The translations under genes and the position numbers were made by a program. The notes below the pieces were generated by a model. The model did not search any database. It was not told the origin of the DNA and saw nothing but the letters and a program-made list of their open reading frames with translations. DNA of 64,000 nucleotides. Origin: Henningerozyma blattae CBS 6284 (taxonomy: Eukaryota; Ascomycota; Saccharomycetes; Saccharomycetales; Saccharomycetaceae). The stretch covers positions 806,001 to 870,000 of the forward strand of contig NC_020189.1 in NCBI RefSeq assembly GCF_000315915.1, given 5' to 3'. Shown in pieces: positions 1 through 11,520 of this stretch (the stretch's first letter is position 1; every line of letters starts with the position of its first letter).

Positions 1-800
1 GCTGTGAATATTTCAGTAGATTACATATATATATCTATAAAGATTGAAAAGTATAGATCACACTTAACCTTTTAATTCATATAACATTTAACTTTTTCGA
101 TATAGAGCCATGATATTAGTACCAAATAAAAATTTGATCATTAATTACCTTTTAACTTGACACTCTTAAAATATTGAAACTAATAAATATCCTTATAAAA
201 TCTCTTTTATTTACAACTTTGATCTTTTAAACCTATCTTCTCTGGATTGAAATAAGTTTTAAAGCTTTAATATATAATTTCTAGATGACTCAATGTTTCA
301 AATCGAAGATTTGCTATATGGATGCCAATATGCTACAAAGGTTTAATCGAAGCTTATAAATATATTTAAGAATTAGAATCTTAAACGCCATAAATTAAGT
401 AGTCCTTTCCAAGCTCCCAGAATATTTCTATGACATTTGATTTATAATACTATATCAATTAAAATAGTTTAACTTCAATTTTTGTAAAGGTCAAATATCC
501 TATATTGAGTTATTAAGACTAATTTTTTCAAAAAAAGAATCATTTTTGTCAAAGATTTAAAAAAACAGATTTCTCATATACTTAGACTATATCTAAATAA
601 ATAAATAAATTTTATAGTTATTATCAAATCTAGATGTGTTAAATATATTTCCCCCCTTACATTATTCAAATTTTAAGATAATAAAAGTGACAAAATGTGT
701 ATTGTATAAACGCATTATATATGCAGTTTCTATCAATAGTCTACTATATTCACAAGAAATAATACATTTTTGTAAAATAATATCAAAAGTGACTACAATT
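1..800. other. Left-edge intergenic DNA
   Basis: AT-rich sequence with no convincing coding region. The longest frame here (636-857, plus) is a short Ile/Leu-rich run typical of random AT-rich DNA and overlaps the 3' end of the next gene. No tRNA-like cloverleaf or long repeat was seen. It probably holds the 3' flank of the neighbouring minus-strand gene. Confidence 0.6.
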
Positions 801-1577
801 CTAATATTCTCTTTTCTTTCGAGAACTTTCAAAAGCATCATCAAGATTGCGTTTTAATGACACATTAGTTGTTCGACGTGGTAAATTATCATTATTAATT
901 TGTTTATTATCGTAAGGTCTTGTATAATCATAATTTTTAAGTTTGTTCATTAGATTAGTAGGATCTTCAAGATTAGATTGATTTGAAGATTTAGATTGAG
1001 ATTTAATCCATTCTTTTTTATTGAACGGTAAAAAGCTAGTATTATTATGGTAAATCCTTGGTTGATTAACCATTTCTGGATATTCAATTTTAATTTGATC
1101 TTGAGGTTCATCTTGTAATTTATCTTTGCAATGAATAACTTTAGAAATATTATTAATCATATTATTTAAATTAGAACATTGATCAGAATAACTACTTAAA
1201 ACATAAAAGACCACTTCTCTATTTAATAATCTATTACTCTCATCATCAGATTCCATATCAATAATAATATCAGTATTTTCAGTCACTTTAAAATTGAAAT
1301 TCATCACTCTTTCATTCACACTATTAAATGCATCTACACTATTTGCTCTTATAGTATCTAATAATTGCTCTCCAACACTTTTATTAGAATTGTCAACATA
1401 TACAGCCCCTAAATTTTGCATAATATCAAAATAATGTAAAATATACATTCTCACAATTTCATTTTTGTCATCAATAAAAAACATATAGAACATTTCATTT
1501 TCCCCAGATTCGTAAACATTAACATACCAAAGCTGATTATTTATTAAACATGGTTTCCAAAGTGTACTGAATTCCAT
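801..1577 (-). CDS. NEJ1: Probable XLF-like non-homologous end-joining factor (NEJ1)
   Basis: 258 residues from an ATG at 1577. Nej1/XLF helps Lif1-Dnl4 ligase join DNA ends in the nucleus. Primary similarity is weak. The first ~140 residues look like the beta-rich head of the XRCC4/XLF family (WKPCLINNQLWYVNVYES, then short beta runs ending in a hydrophobic helix near residues 122-145). The last ~20 residues are basic (SLKRNLDD...SRKKREY), like the Ku/DNA-binding tail of XLF proteins. Position is the stronger argument: in S. cerevisiae RPS28B lies beside NEJ1, and its ohnolog RPS28A lies two genes from SEY1, so NEJ1 is expected near SEY1 and on this strand. RPS28 and SWT1 themselves are absent. 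S. cerevisiae Nej1 is longer (342 aa). An unrelated fast-evolving protein remains possible. Confidence 0.55.
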   Translation of the reverse strand: MEFSTLWKPCLINNQLWYVNVYESGENEMFYMFFIDDKNEIVRMYILHYFDIMQNLGAVYVDNSNKSVGEQLLDTIRANSVDAFNSVNERVMNFNFKVTENTDIIIDMESDDESNRLLNREVVFYVLSSYSDQCSNLNNMINNISKVIHCKDKLQDEPQDQIKIEYPEMVNQPRIYHNNTSFLPFNKKEWIKSQSKSSNQSNLEDPTNLMNKLKNYDYTRPYDNKQINNDNLPRRTTNVSLKRNLDDAFESSRKKREY

Positions 1578-2666
1578 TTTATTACTTTCTTTCTGTTAAA
1601 ATTTCTCTCGTCTAATGATTTAATTCAATTAGGATAATCAGTATATCCAATTTTAATACTTAAAATCTATATAGAAATATTTTAAAGAATAAATTCGTTA
1701 TCCATATATTAGGGGAATTAATACTTCGGCGAGCCACGGAGTTTTTGGCGTAAGATTATACTGGTTCAAAGCGATTAGTTACTTATCTATACATCTTTTT
1801 TTTATAAAAAAAATCATAATTCATATTTATTTACAAGTTTATATTAGCATTAAATATGCATGAATGTACAGCATTTTATCAATACAATACTTCACTATTT
1901 TGATATACGTAATAGTACACATTATCTTTTTTGCCTATTATTTAGATAGCTTAAATAGATTATAAAATCGCCGTTTTTTTGATTTATATACTTAATTTGT
2001 TTGCCTTTTTACTAATTAAATCAGTATATAGATCAGTAGATAGATTTTTTGACGTCAGTTTTTCTGTATCGACTCTTTTTTATTTTACTTGTATATAACC
2101 ATGGCTTTTTCAACTCATCATTTTATTGGAGGAGAATATTAACTCCAGCTTCTAAATATTATATCTATTTTACCTTCTTCATCTAATCATTCCAGCTATC
2201 ACCATCCATTTATTTTTCCTATTTCTGTTTTAATGATTACGGTAAATTCAGGAGAATGTTTATCTTTTCTAAAATTCCATTATAGAATAGAATTTTGCCC
2301 GGAGATTTTTAACGTTTATATTATTCATTTTTTTCGAACTTAATAATACGTTAAAAAATATAAAATTGAACTTGGTAAAATATATAATTTTCTTATACAA
2401 TCGTGTATTATCGCCTGTGAAAAAAAACCTTCGGATTTTTTTTTCTATATTTCATAAGTACTAAGACAAAAAGCTAATCCAAATATTCATTTCAAAACAA
2501 GCCCTCTAAGTGGTTTGAAATGCTCATGTATCTATAGGGAAATTCATTTTAACCTTGGAAAATTGTACAACAAAATTGTACAACAAAATTATATCTTATT
2601 ATTACAGAATTTATATAATATCAAGTAAATAAATTAAAAGTTAATATAAACAAACTATTTAGAAAG
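1578..2666. other. Intergenic region between NEJ1-like and OYE genes
   Basis: This 1.1 kb contains the NEJ1-like promoter on the left and the OYE 3' flank on the right. It has a perfect CRE palindrome (2050-2057) and a 13-bp tandem repeat (AAAATTGTACAAC, twice plus a partial copy, 2559-2590). No convincing gene was found. A short ATG frame at 2101 encodes only 13 codons. Confidence 0.6.
2050..2057. promoter_or_regulatory. CRE palindrome (TGACGTCA)
   Basis: A perfect TGACGTCA, the site of ATF/CREB-type bZIP factors (Sko1, Aca1 in yeast). It lies about 470 bp upstream of the NEJ1-like start. Function is inferred from the motif alone, and one 8-bp match can occur by chance. Confidence 0.35.
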
Positions 2667-4835
<2,169 letters not shown>

Positions 4836-7559
4836 TTATTCAGTTATGGCACTATAGGGAGGGACATGCTGGATTTCTACCTTTTCATTAATATAGTCCT
4901 CTTTTGCGGGAGCTGTTGATTGAATGGGAGAAAAAGATGTAGTTGGCGCAGATAAAGTTTGAGAGGCTTGCGATTGAAGGGTTGGCGAATCCAATCTAAC
5001 AGGATTAGATGCTTTTCTAGAAGTTCCACTTGAAGTGTAATGTTGCTTTTCTTGTTGTGATTGAAAGCTTGCCGTATTAGAGTGTGGTTCAGGAGAAGAT
5101 GGCATTTTGGACAGTTCACCATCATCCAAAACGAAATCCCTTAATTTCTCTTTAATAGTAGATCTAGTTTCACCAATGATAGATTGTGACACATTCAATA
5201 CTGGTCCCCACAAATCAAATTTATTAATGAAATAGAAGGCGACCAATAGTAAAAGTGACAATGTGACATATAAAGGATTTCTTAAAATCATCATGAATTC
5301 ATTCCATCCTAAAACGACTAATAGAGCATACATCCAAATTGGTACGTGAGTGGTGGATCTTACAGTAGAACGTTTACAGTCCAATACAGAAAGATTTATT
5401 TGCTTTCTAAATTTTTTCAATATATTTTCTTTTTGTAATTCATTTAATATATGAGAGAACTTCTGAGAATGATAGATACCGAATTCATCTTGATAAATGT
5501 CATCATCTTCAGCGTCTTCATCATCATCTTTAGGTAATTGAACATCAGGAATGATTTCAACATTATCCTTTGTTTTAGCAATTGATAAAATATCTAATAA
5601 ACCAATTGAATAATCACGAGCGACCTTATAAGCCTGATCAATTTCAATTTCATTTTTCCAGAATTTGGGAGTATCATTTTCATCATATCTAAATTTGGTT
5701 TCAAATTTATCTTTTAGAATAGATAGTATTGAATCTTCCTTTAGATAATCATGAATAATGTTATCCAAAGTTTTCCAAGCATTACCTCTAATTTGTTTAT
5801 AAATGTTGGAGTTCTTTTCTTTATTGAAACCCAAATGGAAATCATATTCATCTTCTACTGCTTCTGAATATTTTTCATTATTATATTCAAATCCATCCTT
5901 TTCATTAAATTCTCTTGTAGTTTCAACTTTATAATTTACTAAGATTCTAGTTAAAGTAATGTTGAACATATTTAACACTTTATCCCAAACATCAATTTCA
6001 GGATGAGATAATAAATTAATAGATGAATCTTTAAATTTAATTGAGAGAGTTTTATTAATTCTATTAATGATTGAATTCAAATGTGCTTCTCTTAAACTTT
6101 TTTCGTTATCTTTTATGAGTTTGCTAAAATTTATTAGAAGTTCATCAAAAGTTTTTTCATCAATCAATTGATCTTTTTGAAATTCTTTAACATCTTTTTC
6201 AAATGCCAAATTTGTGTCTTTAATATTAGCATTCAATTTTTCCACAAATGGGGAGTTATTATTATTAGCACTATTATAGTTTTTCATCGAAGTTTTCAAT
6301 TGATTAATTAAAATGCCAATTAAATGGTTCAAATAAAAATCAATTTTTGGTTTGAAAATCTTATCAATTTCATTAATTAAAACAGTCTTTTTCTCTAAGA
6401 AAATTGAATTTGTGTAATGAGAAGCATGATCAATATAATAATTCAAAGTTTTATTTTTTAATAGTAATAATTTTTCAATTAACATAGATTTGTTAATTAA
6501 AATATCGTCGGTAATAACTTTATCAAATTCATCTAATAATAACTGCAAAGCTTCATTAACGAATTCTTGAGTCTTAAACTTAGCGACTAATATTTGTTGA
6601 GTTGGCAAATCTAAATCTTTATTGTTTTCTATCAAATTCCAACAATTTTCAGCATAAATTGACCAACTTTCCATCGGCAAATTCTGACGATGATAATTTG
6701 ATTTAAAGATTGGTTCTATAATTTTATTTTCATCTGTTGTACGATCAATACCACGGGTTTTCATTGGATCCATGTTACTAATGTTAAAAGCAAATGAATC
6801 CCCCAAAGATTTAATATCATCAATAAATTTTTCATTTTGTAAAATTTTATGAGCTAAACCTACATATTTCAAATCAAAAAAATCATAAAGAGATAGATCT
6901 TTGCAATTTGAAGGTTTATTTAAAGTAGCCCAAATATTCTCCAGCTCGGTAGTCAATGATTCACTTAAGCTTGATAAAGGTGTGACACCTACATGATCTC
7001 TAATAACAAATAGTAACAACACTTTATTATTCTTCAATGGATCAAAAGATTTGCCAAAGAGGGATAAATTAACTTCAAAGACAGTCTTCAATAATGCCAA
7101 ATTATTCCCCTGGTACAACCCAATTTGATTTTCCCATAAGTTGACAATTAAGACTTCAGATACTGCTAATGCAAATAAGGCAGCTTTTCTTTCAAAATCT
7201 TGATCTTCACCCCTTTCCGCACCATCTGAACCTTCTACATCAAGGACAAAGATATCGTTTGTCTTGGTTAATGAATCAGATGAGGTATTAAGTTCGTTTG
7301 TATGGGCCAGCCAGATACCCTTTGTCGTCTGTTGTCTCTTAACATTAGCATCCATTGTGTCAAAATTAGTATTGAATAAAATATTCAACAAGGTTGATTT
7401 ACCACTTGATTGGGAACCAAAGACCGAAACAATATGGTAGTTCATATTAATATCAACATCATTTCGATCTGGTTTTGAATTTAAAATATCTTTGAAATAA
7501 TCTATAACATTGGAAGAGAAATCTTTTTCTTCACCAATTAATTGCACAGCATCTGGCAT
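4836..7559 (-). CDS. SEY1: ER membrane fusion GTPase Sey1 (atlastin/RHD3 family)
   Basis: 907 residues from ATG at 7559. Sey1 is a dynamin-like GTPase in tubular ER that drives homotypic ER fusion with reticulons and Yop1. The GTPase signatures are present: P-loop GSQSSGKST (48-56), switch 2 DVEGSDG (107-113), and RDHVG at 186-190. A long helical middle follows, then a paired hydrophobic hairpin near residues 730-778 (VPIWMYALLVVLGWNEF, NPLYVTLSLLLLVAFYF). S. cerevisiae Sey1 is 776 aa. The extra length is a Ser/Pro/Gln-rich C-terminal tail of about 100 residues beyond the amphipathic helix, plus small insertions with Asn-rich and acidic runs. It is divergent with GET4; the GET4-SEY1 pair and DDP1 are in S. 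cerevisiae order. Confidence 0.97.
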   Translation of the reverse strand: MPDAVQLIGEEKDFSSNVIDYFKDILNSKPDRNDVDINMNYHIVSVFGSQSSGKSTLLNILFNTNFDTMDANVKRQQTTKGIWLAHTNELNTSSDSLTKTNDIFVLDVEGSDGAERGEDQDFERKAALFALAVSEVLIVNLWENQIGLYQGNNLALLKTVFEVNLSLFGKSFDPLKNNKVLLLFVIRDHVGVTPLSSLSESLTTELENIWATLNKPSNCKDLSLYDFFDLKYVGLAHKILQNEKFIDDIKSLGDSFAFNISNMDPMKTRGIDRTTDENKIIEPIFKSNYHRQNLPMESWSIYAENCWNLIENNKDLDLPTQQILVAKFKTQEFVNEALQLLLDEFDKVITDDILINKSMLIEKLLLLKNKTLNYYIDHASHYTNSIFLEKKTVLINEIDKIFKPKIDFYLNHLIGILINQLKTSMKNYNSANNNNSPFVEKLNANIKDTNLAFEKDVKEFQKDQLIDEKTFDELLINFSKLIKDNEKSLREAHLNSIINRINKTLSIKFKDSSINLLSHPEIDVWDKVLNMFNITLTRILVNYKVETTREFNEKDGFEYNNEKYSEAVEDEYDFHLGFNKEKNSNIYKQIRGNAWKTLDNIIHDYLKEDSILSILKDKFETKFRYDENDTPKFWKNEIEIDQAYKVARDYSIGLLDILSIAKTKDNVEIIPDVQLPKDDDEDAEDDDIYQDEFGIYHSQKFSHILNELQKENILKKFRKQINLSVLDCKRSTVRSTTHVPIWMYALLVVLGWNEFMMILRNPLYVTLSLLLLVAFYFINKFDLWGPVLNVSQSIIGETRSTIKEKLRDFVLDDGELSKMPSSPEPHSNTASFQSQQEKQHYTSSGTSRKASNPVRLDSPTLQSQASQTLSAPTTSFSPIQSTAPAKEDYINEKVEIQHVPPYSAITE

Positions 7560-8343
7560 TGGTGTATGGTGTTTGCAGAATACAGAGTGAGTGGAACTAT
7601 TTGTGCTATTTGAATTTATATTTTGCTTCTTTTATAAAATACAAAAACTGCTTGATACCAATTGTTGTTGCTGTCTTTTTCCTATTATTATTTTTATTTA
7701 TTTTTTTCTATTTTTATATTTACAAACAATTATCATCTATACTATTTCAGTGTTTGGTATTTATTGTCTTGCAGTTTTCGCGCGTTGGGTGATCGTACTC
7801 AACGAGAAACTGAAGTATATCAATTTGTGTCATTTACTTCCAGTGACACAAATTGGACAGAGGTTTTACAACTAAATTGAGTTAAAAATCATTATTAGCT
7901 TGTATAATTAATGTGACATATTACTCCAATAAGAAATGTATATTCAGGTAATGTGTATTTGGTATAATGATAATGCATATTTCAGAAAAAAAAAATACGC
8001 GCATTAAATCTAATTAACAAGTATTTTTTAGAATAAATCGAATTAAGTTAAAATAACAAGATTTCACATAACTTGATACATTCTTGCATTCTTACATACT
8101 ATCCGGTAAACGCTTTCTTTAATGGATTATTTTAATTTTAGAATTCTTTTTATTTCCACGGATATTGTAAAGTTCTCATTTTGGCGGGGCTAAGAAAGAA
8201 ACAGAAAAAGGAATCGTAAAAGATAGACATAATAGATGAGTGAAAAGAATTAATTAGTTTATTACATTAGCAACAGCCTTACAGAATTTCTATTTTAGCA
8301 AGATTAAAAGTATAGTCATATAATACCGTGCTAAATATCCATT
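7560..8343. other. Divergent SEY1/GET4 promoter
   Basis: 784 bp between two divergent starts. Open frames inside are hydrophobic T-rich translations and are not supported as genes. The notable content is the 12-bp inverted repeat at 7821-7855. A GC patch (TTTTCGCGCGTTGGG) lies near 7776. Confidence 0.6.
7821..7855. promoter_or_regulatory. Perfect 12-bp inverted repeat (TGTGTCA...TGACACA)
   Basis: CAATTTGTGTCA (7821-7832) and TGACACAAATTG (7844-7855) are exact reverse complements separated by 11 nt. The half-site TGACACAAA resembles the motif of yeast TALE homeodomain repressors Cup9/Tos8. It could be a dimer operator for SEY1 or GET4, or an RNA hairpin. The symmetry is directly seen; the factor is inference. 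Confidence 0.5.
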
Positions 8344-9273
8344 ATGAGTAAAACCGCCAAGACTTTGCATAGATTTGAAGAGAAGATTCAAAATGAGGAA
8401 TTCTATGAAGCACATCAAATGCTTCGAACCATTGCTAATAGATATGTTCATTCTAAGAAGTACTCTGATGCTATTGAATTAATCTTCAAAGGCTCATTGT
8501 CTTTGTTTAAGGCTAATCAGAGTGGTTCTGGTGTAGATTTAACTCTATATTTATTAGAAGTATATAAACTAGCTGAGATCAAAGTTGACGATGAATCTGT
8601 AGGCCGCTTAATTCAAATTCTGCAGGTATTGCCTTTGACTGATCCAGACTTAAAAGATGTTGCTACTGGTATGAACAACTGGAGTTGCAATAATGGCGAT
8701 TCTAAATTTGGTGATGCAAGATTACATGATGCTTTAGGTCGTGCTCTTTGGAATGGTAACTACGTCTATGAAGCTGAACGTTACTGGACCTTAGGAACTC
8801 GTGATTCTAGAGATCGTTATGTAAAAAACTTGTGGGATTGGTATTTACAATCCCAAGAAGATTCTTCTAGTAGCGATAAAGAAGATGTCTCCCTTTATTT
8901 GGGGAGATTGGTCTTCAATTATCTGTTCGTTTCGAATATTAGCTATGCCATCGATTCTACAAAAGTCTTTTTAAACAATTATATTGATTATAAAAAGATT
9001 GATAATGTCAAACATATTGATAAAACTGATTTCCAATTGATTTTGTTCGATTCAAATGATTCTTCTTTAAATTTCTTACAATTATTGATATTAGCTTGTC
9101 AGACAAAAGAAGCTTCATATTTTAACTCTTTGAAAAATCAATATCCAGCTCAATCAAATCAATTTAAAAATGAATTGGAGTTTTTGGGTCAAGAATATTT
9201 TGGAATAGTAGCACCCAAGCAAAGTAATTTCTTACAAGATATGATGTCTGGCTTATTAGGTGGTGGAAAATAA
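8344..9273 (+). CDS. GET4: GET complex subunit Get4
   Basis: 309 residues, close to the 312 of S. cerevisiae. Get4 pairs with Get5 and bridges Sgt2 to Get3, passing tail-anchored membrane proteins to the ER insertion pathway in the cytosol. It is an all-helical alpha-solenoid. Helical repeats are evident from residue 1 (LHRFEEKIQNEEFYEAHQML) through WNGNYVYEAERYWTLGT to the C-terminal helix (FLGQEYFGI). The Gly/Leu-rich end (MMSGLLGGGK) matches the family ending. It starts at the first ATG, and its 3' end converges with DDP1, 50 bp away. Confidence 0.95.
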   Translation: MSKTAKTLHRFEEKIQNEEFYEAHQMLRTIANRYVHSKKYSDAIELIFKGSLSLFKANQSGSGVDLTLYLLEVYKLAEIKVDDESVGRLIQILQVLPLTDPDLKDVATGMNNWSCNNGDSKFGDARLHDALGRALWNGNYVYEAERYWTLGTRDSRDRYVKNLWDWYLQSQEDSSSSDKEDVSLYLGRLVFNYLFVSNISYAIDSTKVFLNNYIDYKKIDNVKHIDKTDFQLILFDSNDSSLNFLQLLILACQTKEASYFNSLKNQYPAQSNQFKNELEFLGQEYFGIVAPKQSNFLQDMMSGLLGGGK

Positions 9274-9323
9274 GGAGATACAAACTAATACATATATACA
9301 TAGAATTATATAAGCACATACTA

Positions 9324-9869
9324 TTATAAAGTCTTATCAATAGATGATATTTCTAAAGCTCTAAGCAATTCAGGCCTATTAGCATTTTTCAATTCCTTAT
9401 GTGCCTCATGGAAATTGACTAATCTACGGTTTCTTTGCTTACTTTCAGGATACTCGTTGATAAGTTCATTAATCTCTAATTCATAAAAATGATATTCAGT
9501 CTTTGGTATCTTCGTCAGGATAGTTCCCTGTGTATTTGAAAATTCTTCCTTTGTGATATTAGCCCACTCATTTGAGGGCCTCATATCTTCAATTATATCC
9601 AACTTCTTAATAATTTCACCCGTGCAACCTGCTTCTTCCCAAGTTTCTCTCTTTGCAGTCAAGCTAAAATCATTTTTTTCATCATTTTCGACACCACCTT
9701 TAGGTATTATCCAACGATCTTTATGTTTAGAAGAAGATATTAATAAAACTTGCTTATGATCTTTAGTTAAGCATACGCATCCGGAAACAATTCTTGCTCC
9801 TTCTTGTGTATATACTTGATTTTTTCTGCCAGTACGTGACGTTACTGATCTTTTAAATTGATCAGACAT
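9324..9869 (-). CDS. DDP1: Diphosphoinositol polyphosphate phosphohydrolase (Nudix)
   Basis: 181 residues (S. cerevisiae Ddp1 is 188). The enzyme hydrolyses inositol pyrophosphates, diadenosine polyphosphates and polyphosphate ends. The open frame continues upstream to a GTG at 10043, but the only in-frame ATG is at 9869. It gives MSDQFKRSVTSRTGRKNQVY, aligning with the family N-terminus. The Nudix box spans about residues 58-82 (GGVENDE...RETWEEAGC); the loop between the two halves is longer than the canonical 7 residues. RWIIPKGG and the C-terminal RPELLRALE also match. It converges on GET4 and lies in the same order as S. cerevisiae YOR163-165. Confidence 0.95.
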   Translation of the reverse strand: MSDQFKRSVTSRTGRKNQVYTQEGARIVSGCVCLTKDHKQVLLISSSKHKDRWIIPKGGVENDEKNDFSLTAKRETWEEAGCTGEIIKKLDIIEDMRPSNEWANITKEEFSNTQGTILTKIPKTEYHFYELEINELINEYPESKQRNRRLVNFHEAHKELKNANRPELLRALEISSIDKTL

Positions 9870-10762
9870 AAGCTTAATTGTTCTATTATATATTTTAATA
9901 AGTATTTCCTTGACAAGGATTGAAGTTCTTGGTTTTCTTATTATATTAAATTCTTGAAAGAACGTTTTTAAATTGTTAAGTGTGTGATATAAGACACATA
10001 CTCCGAAATTTAACAAACTTGAGAAGTTTGCCTGTGATGACACTGTAAGTTATCTAAAACAAAATTGGCGGCATCCAAAAAAGTTTCTGTTATAAGAGAA
10101 ACAATAAGTGTATATATACATATCGAGCAATTTAGTTTAAAATAGACATGGGCCAAATTACAAATTACATCAAAGATATATATATATAATTAGGCACTTC
10201 ATCAAACCCTCCTTTGAAAATATTGATTTGCATTATGTTCCATATAACCTAACCCCTAATCAACCCTAAACACATTACTCCAACACATGCACATCCTGCT
10301 GACCAGCCATATGCTATGCAATCTCCACGGATACTCAAACATAGCCTTACTAGTCAGCAATATATTAATTGCAACCCTCACAATTAAGAGGAAAATTATA
10401 TTATTAAAAATACGGTGCCTACATAAGACTTTGCTTAAGTTATCCTGTACGAGATGTTCTTGCTATCTAAAACTTAATCATACATAAACATTTGCAAATT
10501 ATCGTCCACTAGCTCATTCGATAGGAGCCATCAAACAATACACGAATTATCTTTATTTCATTTTATGCTTATATCTCTTATCTAAGACCCAAATATATTA
10601 TCATCTAATAACATATTGTTTGAGTCAAAAACACCGTTTTAACATTTATTTCCCTTTATTACTAATTGAGAACAGTATCTTATCTAGATTGATTTTTCTT
10701 TCTTAACATATTTGTGCCATTAAAGCAAAATTTTTATTATATAGTCATCTGTAAAATACTAG
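9870..10762. other. DDP1 promoter and left part of rearrangement junction
   Basis: No supported gene. A 66-codon ATG frame (10287-10487) has no recognisable domain. A canonical TBF1-type box AACCCTAA lies at 10262-10269 within a short telomere-like run (AACCTAACCCCTAATCAAC). Composition between 10240 and 10500 is richer in C than typical intergenic DNA here. Confidence 0.5.
10262..10269 (+). promoter_or_regulatory. TBF1-type box AACCCTAA
   Basis: An exact AACCCTAA, matching the ARCCCTAA consensus of the yeast telomere-repeat-like factor Tbf1. It is about 390 bp upstream of DDP1. Tbf1 boxes in S. cerevisiae mark snoRNA promoters and subtelomeres. No box C/D or H/ACA RNA was recognised next to it. 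Confidence 0.35.
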
Positions 10763-11074
10763 CCAGATCACTATATAATATCAACTGTTGTAAAACCGTC
10801 TAAGCGCCGTCGCCTTTCACGTAATTCTGACAAGAAATCAGTACAAGAGAAGCCTCGAAAGAGGACAGATCAGCTGACCACAGCTGAGAAACAACTATTC
10901 AGCAGGCGTGGAACATCAACTGTAACCACAGAATCTGCACCCACTTCTGGTTCATCTCGGTCACCTATTAGTAAGCATGACACCCAGGTTTCAATGAGTG
11001 TACCGCATCTTGTAACTATGCACCCAGAACTGTCCAGCTCTAAAGAAGTATATATTGGGATTCAAGAGAGTTAG
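10763..11074 (+). pseudogene. Stop-free relic of an unknown basic, Ser/Thr-rich protein
   Basis: 104 codons are open from just after a TAG (10760) to a TAG (11072), with no ATG near the start. The translation is balanced and protein-like: a basic head (KPSKRRRLSRNSDKKS, KPRKRTDQ) followed by a Ser/Thr-rich stretch. Codon use is less AT-biased than the surrounding DNA. I do not recognise the family. The position just upstream of a tRNA gene, at a synteny break and followed by an LTR-like segment, suggests either a retrotransposon remnant or the 3' end of a gene broken by rearrangement. It does not obviously match Ty1 Gag or Pol as I recall them. Confidence 0.35.
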
Positions 11075-11078
11075 ACAT

Positions 11079-11437
11079 TGTTACACAGTGTTTAAGATGT
11101 AAAGACAATTGCTTTATTTAGACATATATAGTAAATACCATAACTAAAATGAATATATTTCTTAAATAGTGTTTTTCGATATAAACAGAAAAACACATTT
11201 TAAATAATAAGTCACGTGATAAAAGTATTTTACCACTTAATAGAAAATGATATAATCATATTCCAGCAGTATCTAAGGAACATGTATAGATCAATATACT
11301 ATTATATACTCTATAGAGAAGGACCGAGGGGAGATACAATAATCTTGTGTAATACAACCTGTAACTACTGATTTCAGTACCATCCGAACTCTGAAACACC
11401 ATCCTTGTCATATCAGTCTTGTATTAAAAAATCAACA
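11079..11437 (+). mobile_element. Possible degenerate LTR next to tRNA-Lys
   Basis: The segment begins TGTTACAC four bases after the relic frame's stop and ends AATCAACA about 10 bp before the tRNA, within the size range of Ty LTRs (~330-370 bp). TG...CA ends and the tRNA-proximal location fit a Ty-type LTR. Against this, no second LTR, target duplication or primer-binding site was found. CAACA just before a yeast tRNA is also the normal pol III start motif. Confidence 0.22.
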
Positions 11438-11447
11438 ACGAAAAAGA

Positions 11448-11520
11448 GCCTTGTTGGCGCAATCGGTAGCGCGTGTGACTCTTAATCACAAGGTTAGGGG
11501 TTCGATCCCCCTACAGGGCT
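11448..11520 (+). tRNA. tRNA-Lys (anticodon CUU)
   Basis: 73 nt without intron. The acceptor stem GCCTTGT pairs with ACAGGGC, leaving a final T. The D arm (GCGCAATCGGTAGCGC), an anticodon stem around CTCTTAA with anticodon CTT, and the T arm GGGGTTCGATCCCC are all in place. The A box and B box promoters are intact. A T5 run (11524-11528) follows as pol III terminator. It reads AAG codons. The sequence closely resembles S. cerevisiae tK(CUU). It stands alone between DDP1 and DFG16. Confidence 0.97.

Noticed and set aside
1740..1795. a1/alpha2 operator upstream of the NEJ1-like gene
   Set aside because: A TACATC half-site is present near 1781, but the partner half-site at the required spacing mismatches at several positions.
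7559..7880. Overlapping hydrophobic plus-strand frames upstream of GET4
   Set aside because: Three frames over the same T-rich promoter DNA, all low complexity; none is conserved-looking.
9870..10043. 58-residue N-terminal extension of DDP1
   Set aside because: It opens at GTG with no ATG; the only in-frame ATG (9869) matches the known start.
10287..10487. 66-codon ATG frame upstream of DDP1
   Set aside because: No domain, no recognisable homolog, and composition explained by local C/T-rich DNA.
11211..11390. Point centromere (CDEI at 11212, TCCGAA near 11382)
   Set aside because: The ~165-bp interval is not AT-rich enough and the sequence around TCCGAA does not fit CDEIII; no better CDEIII was found near the other CACGTG boxes.
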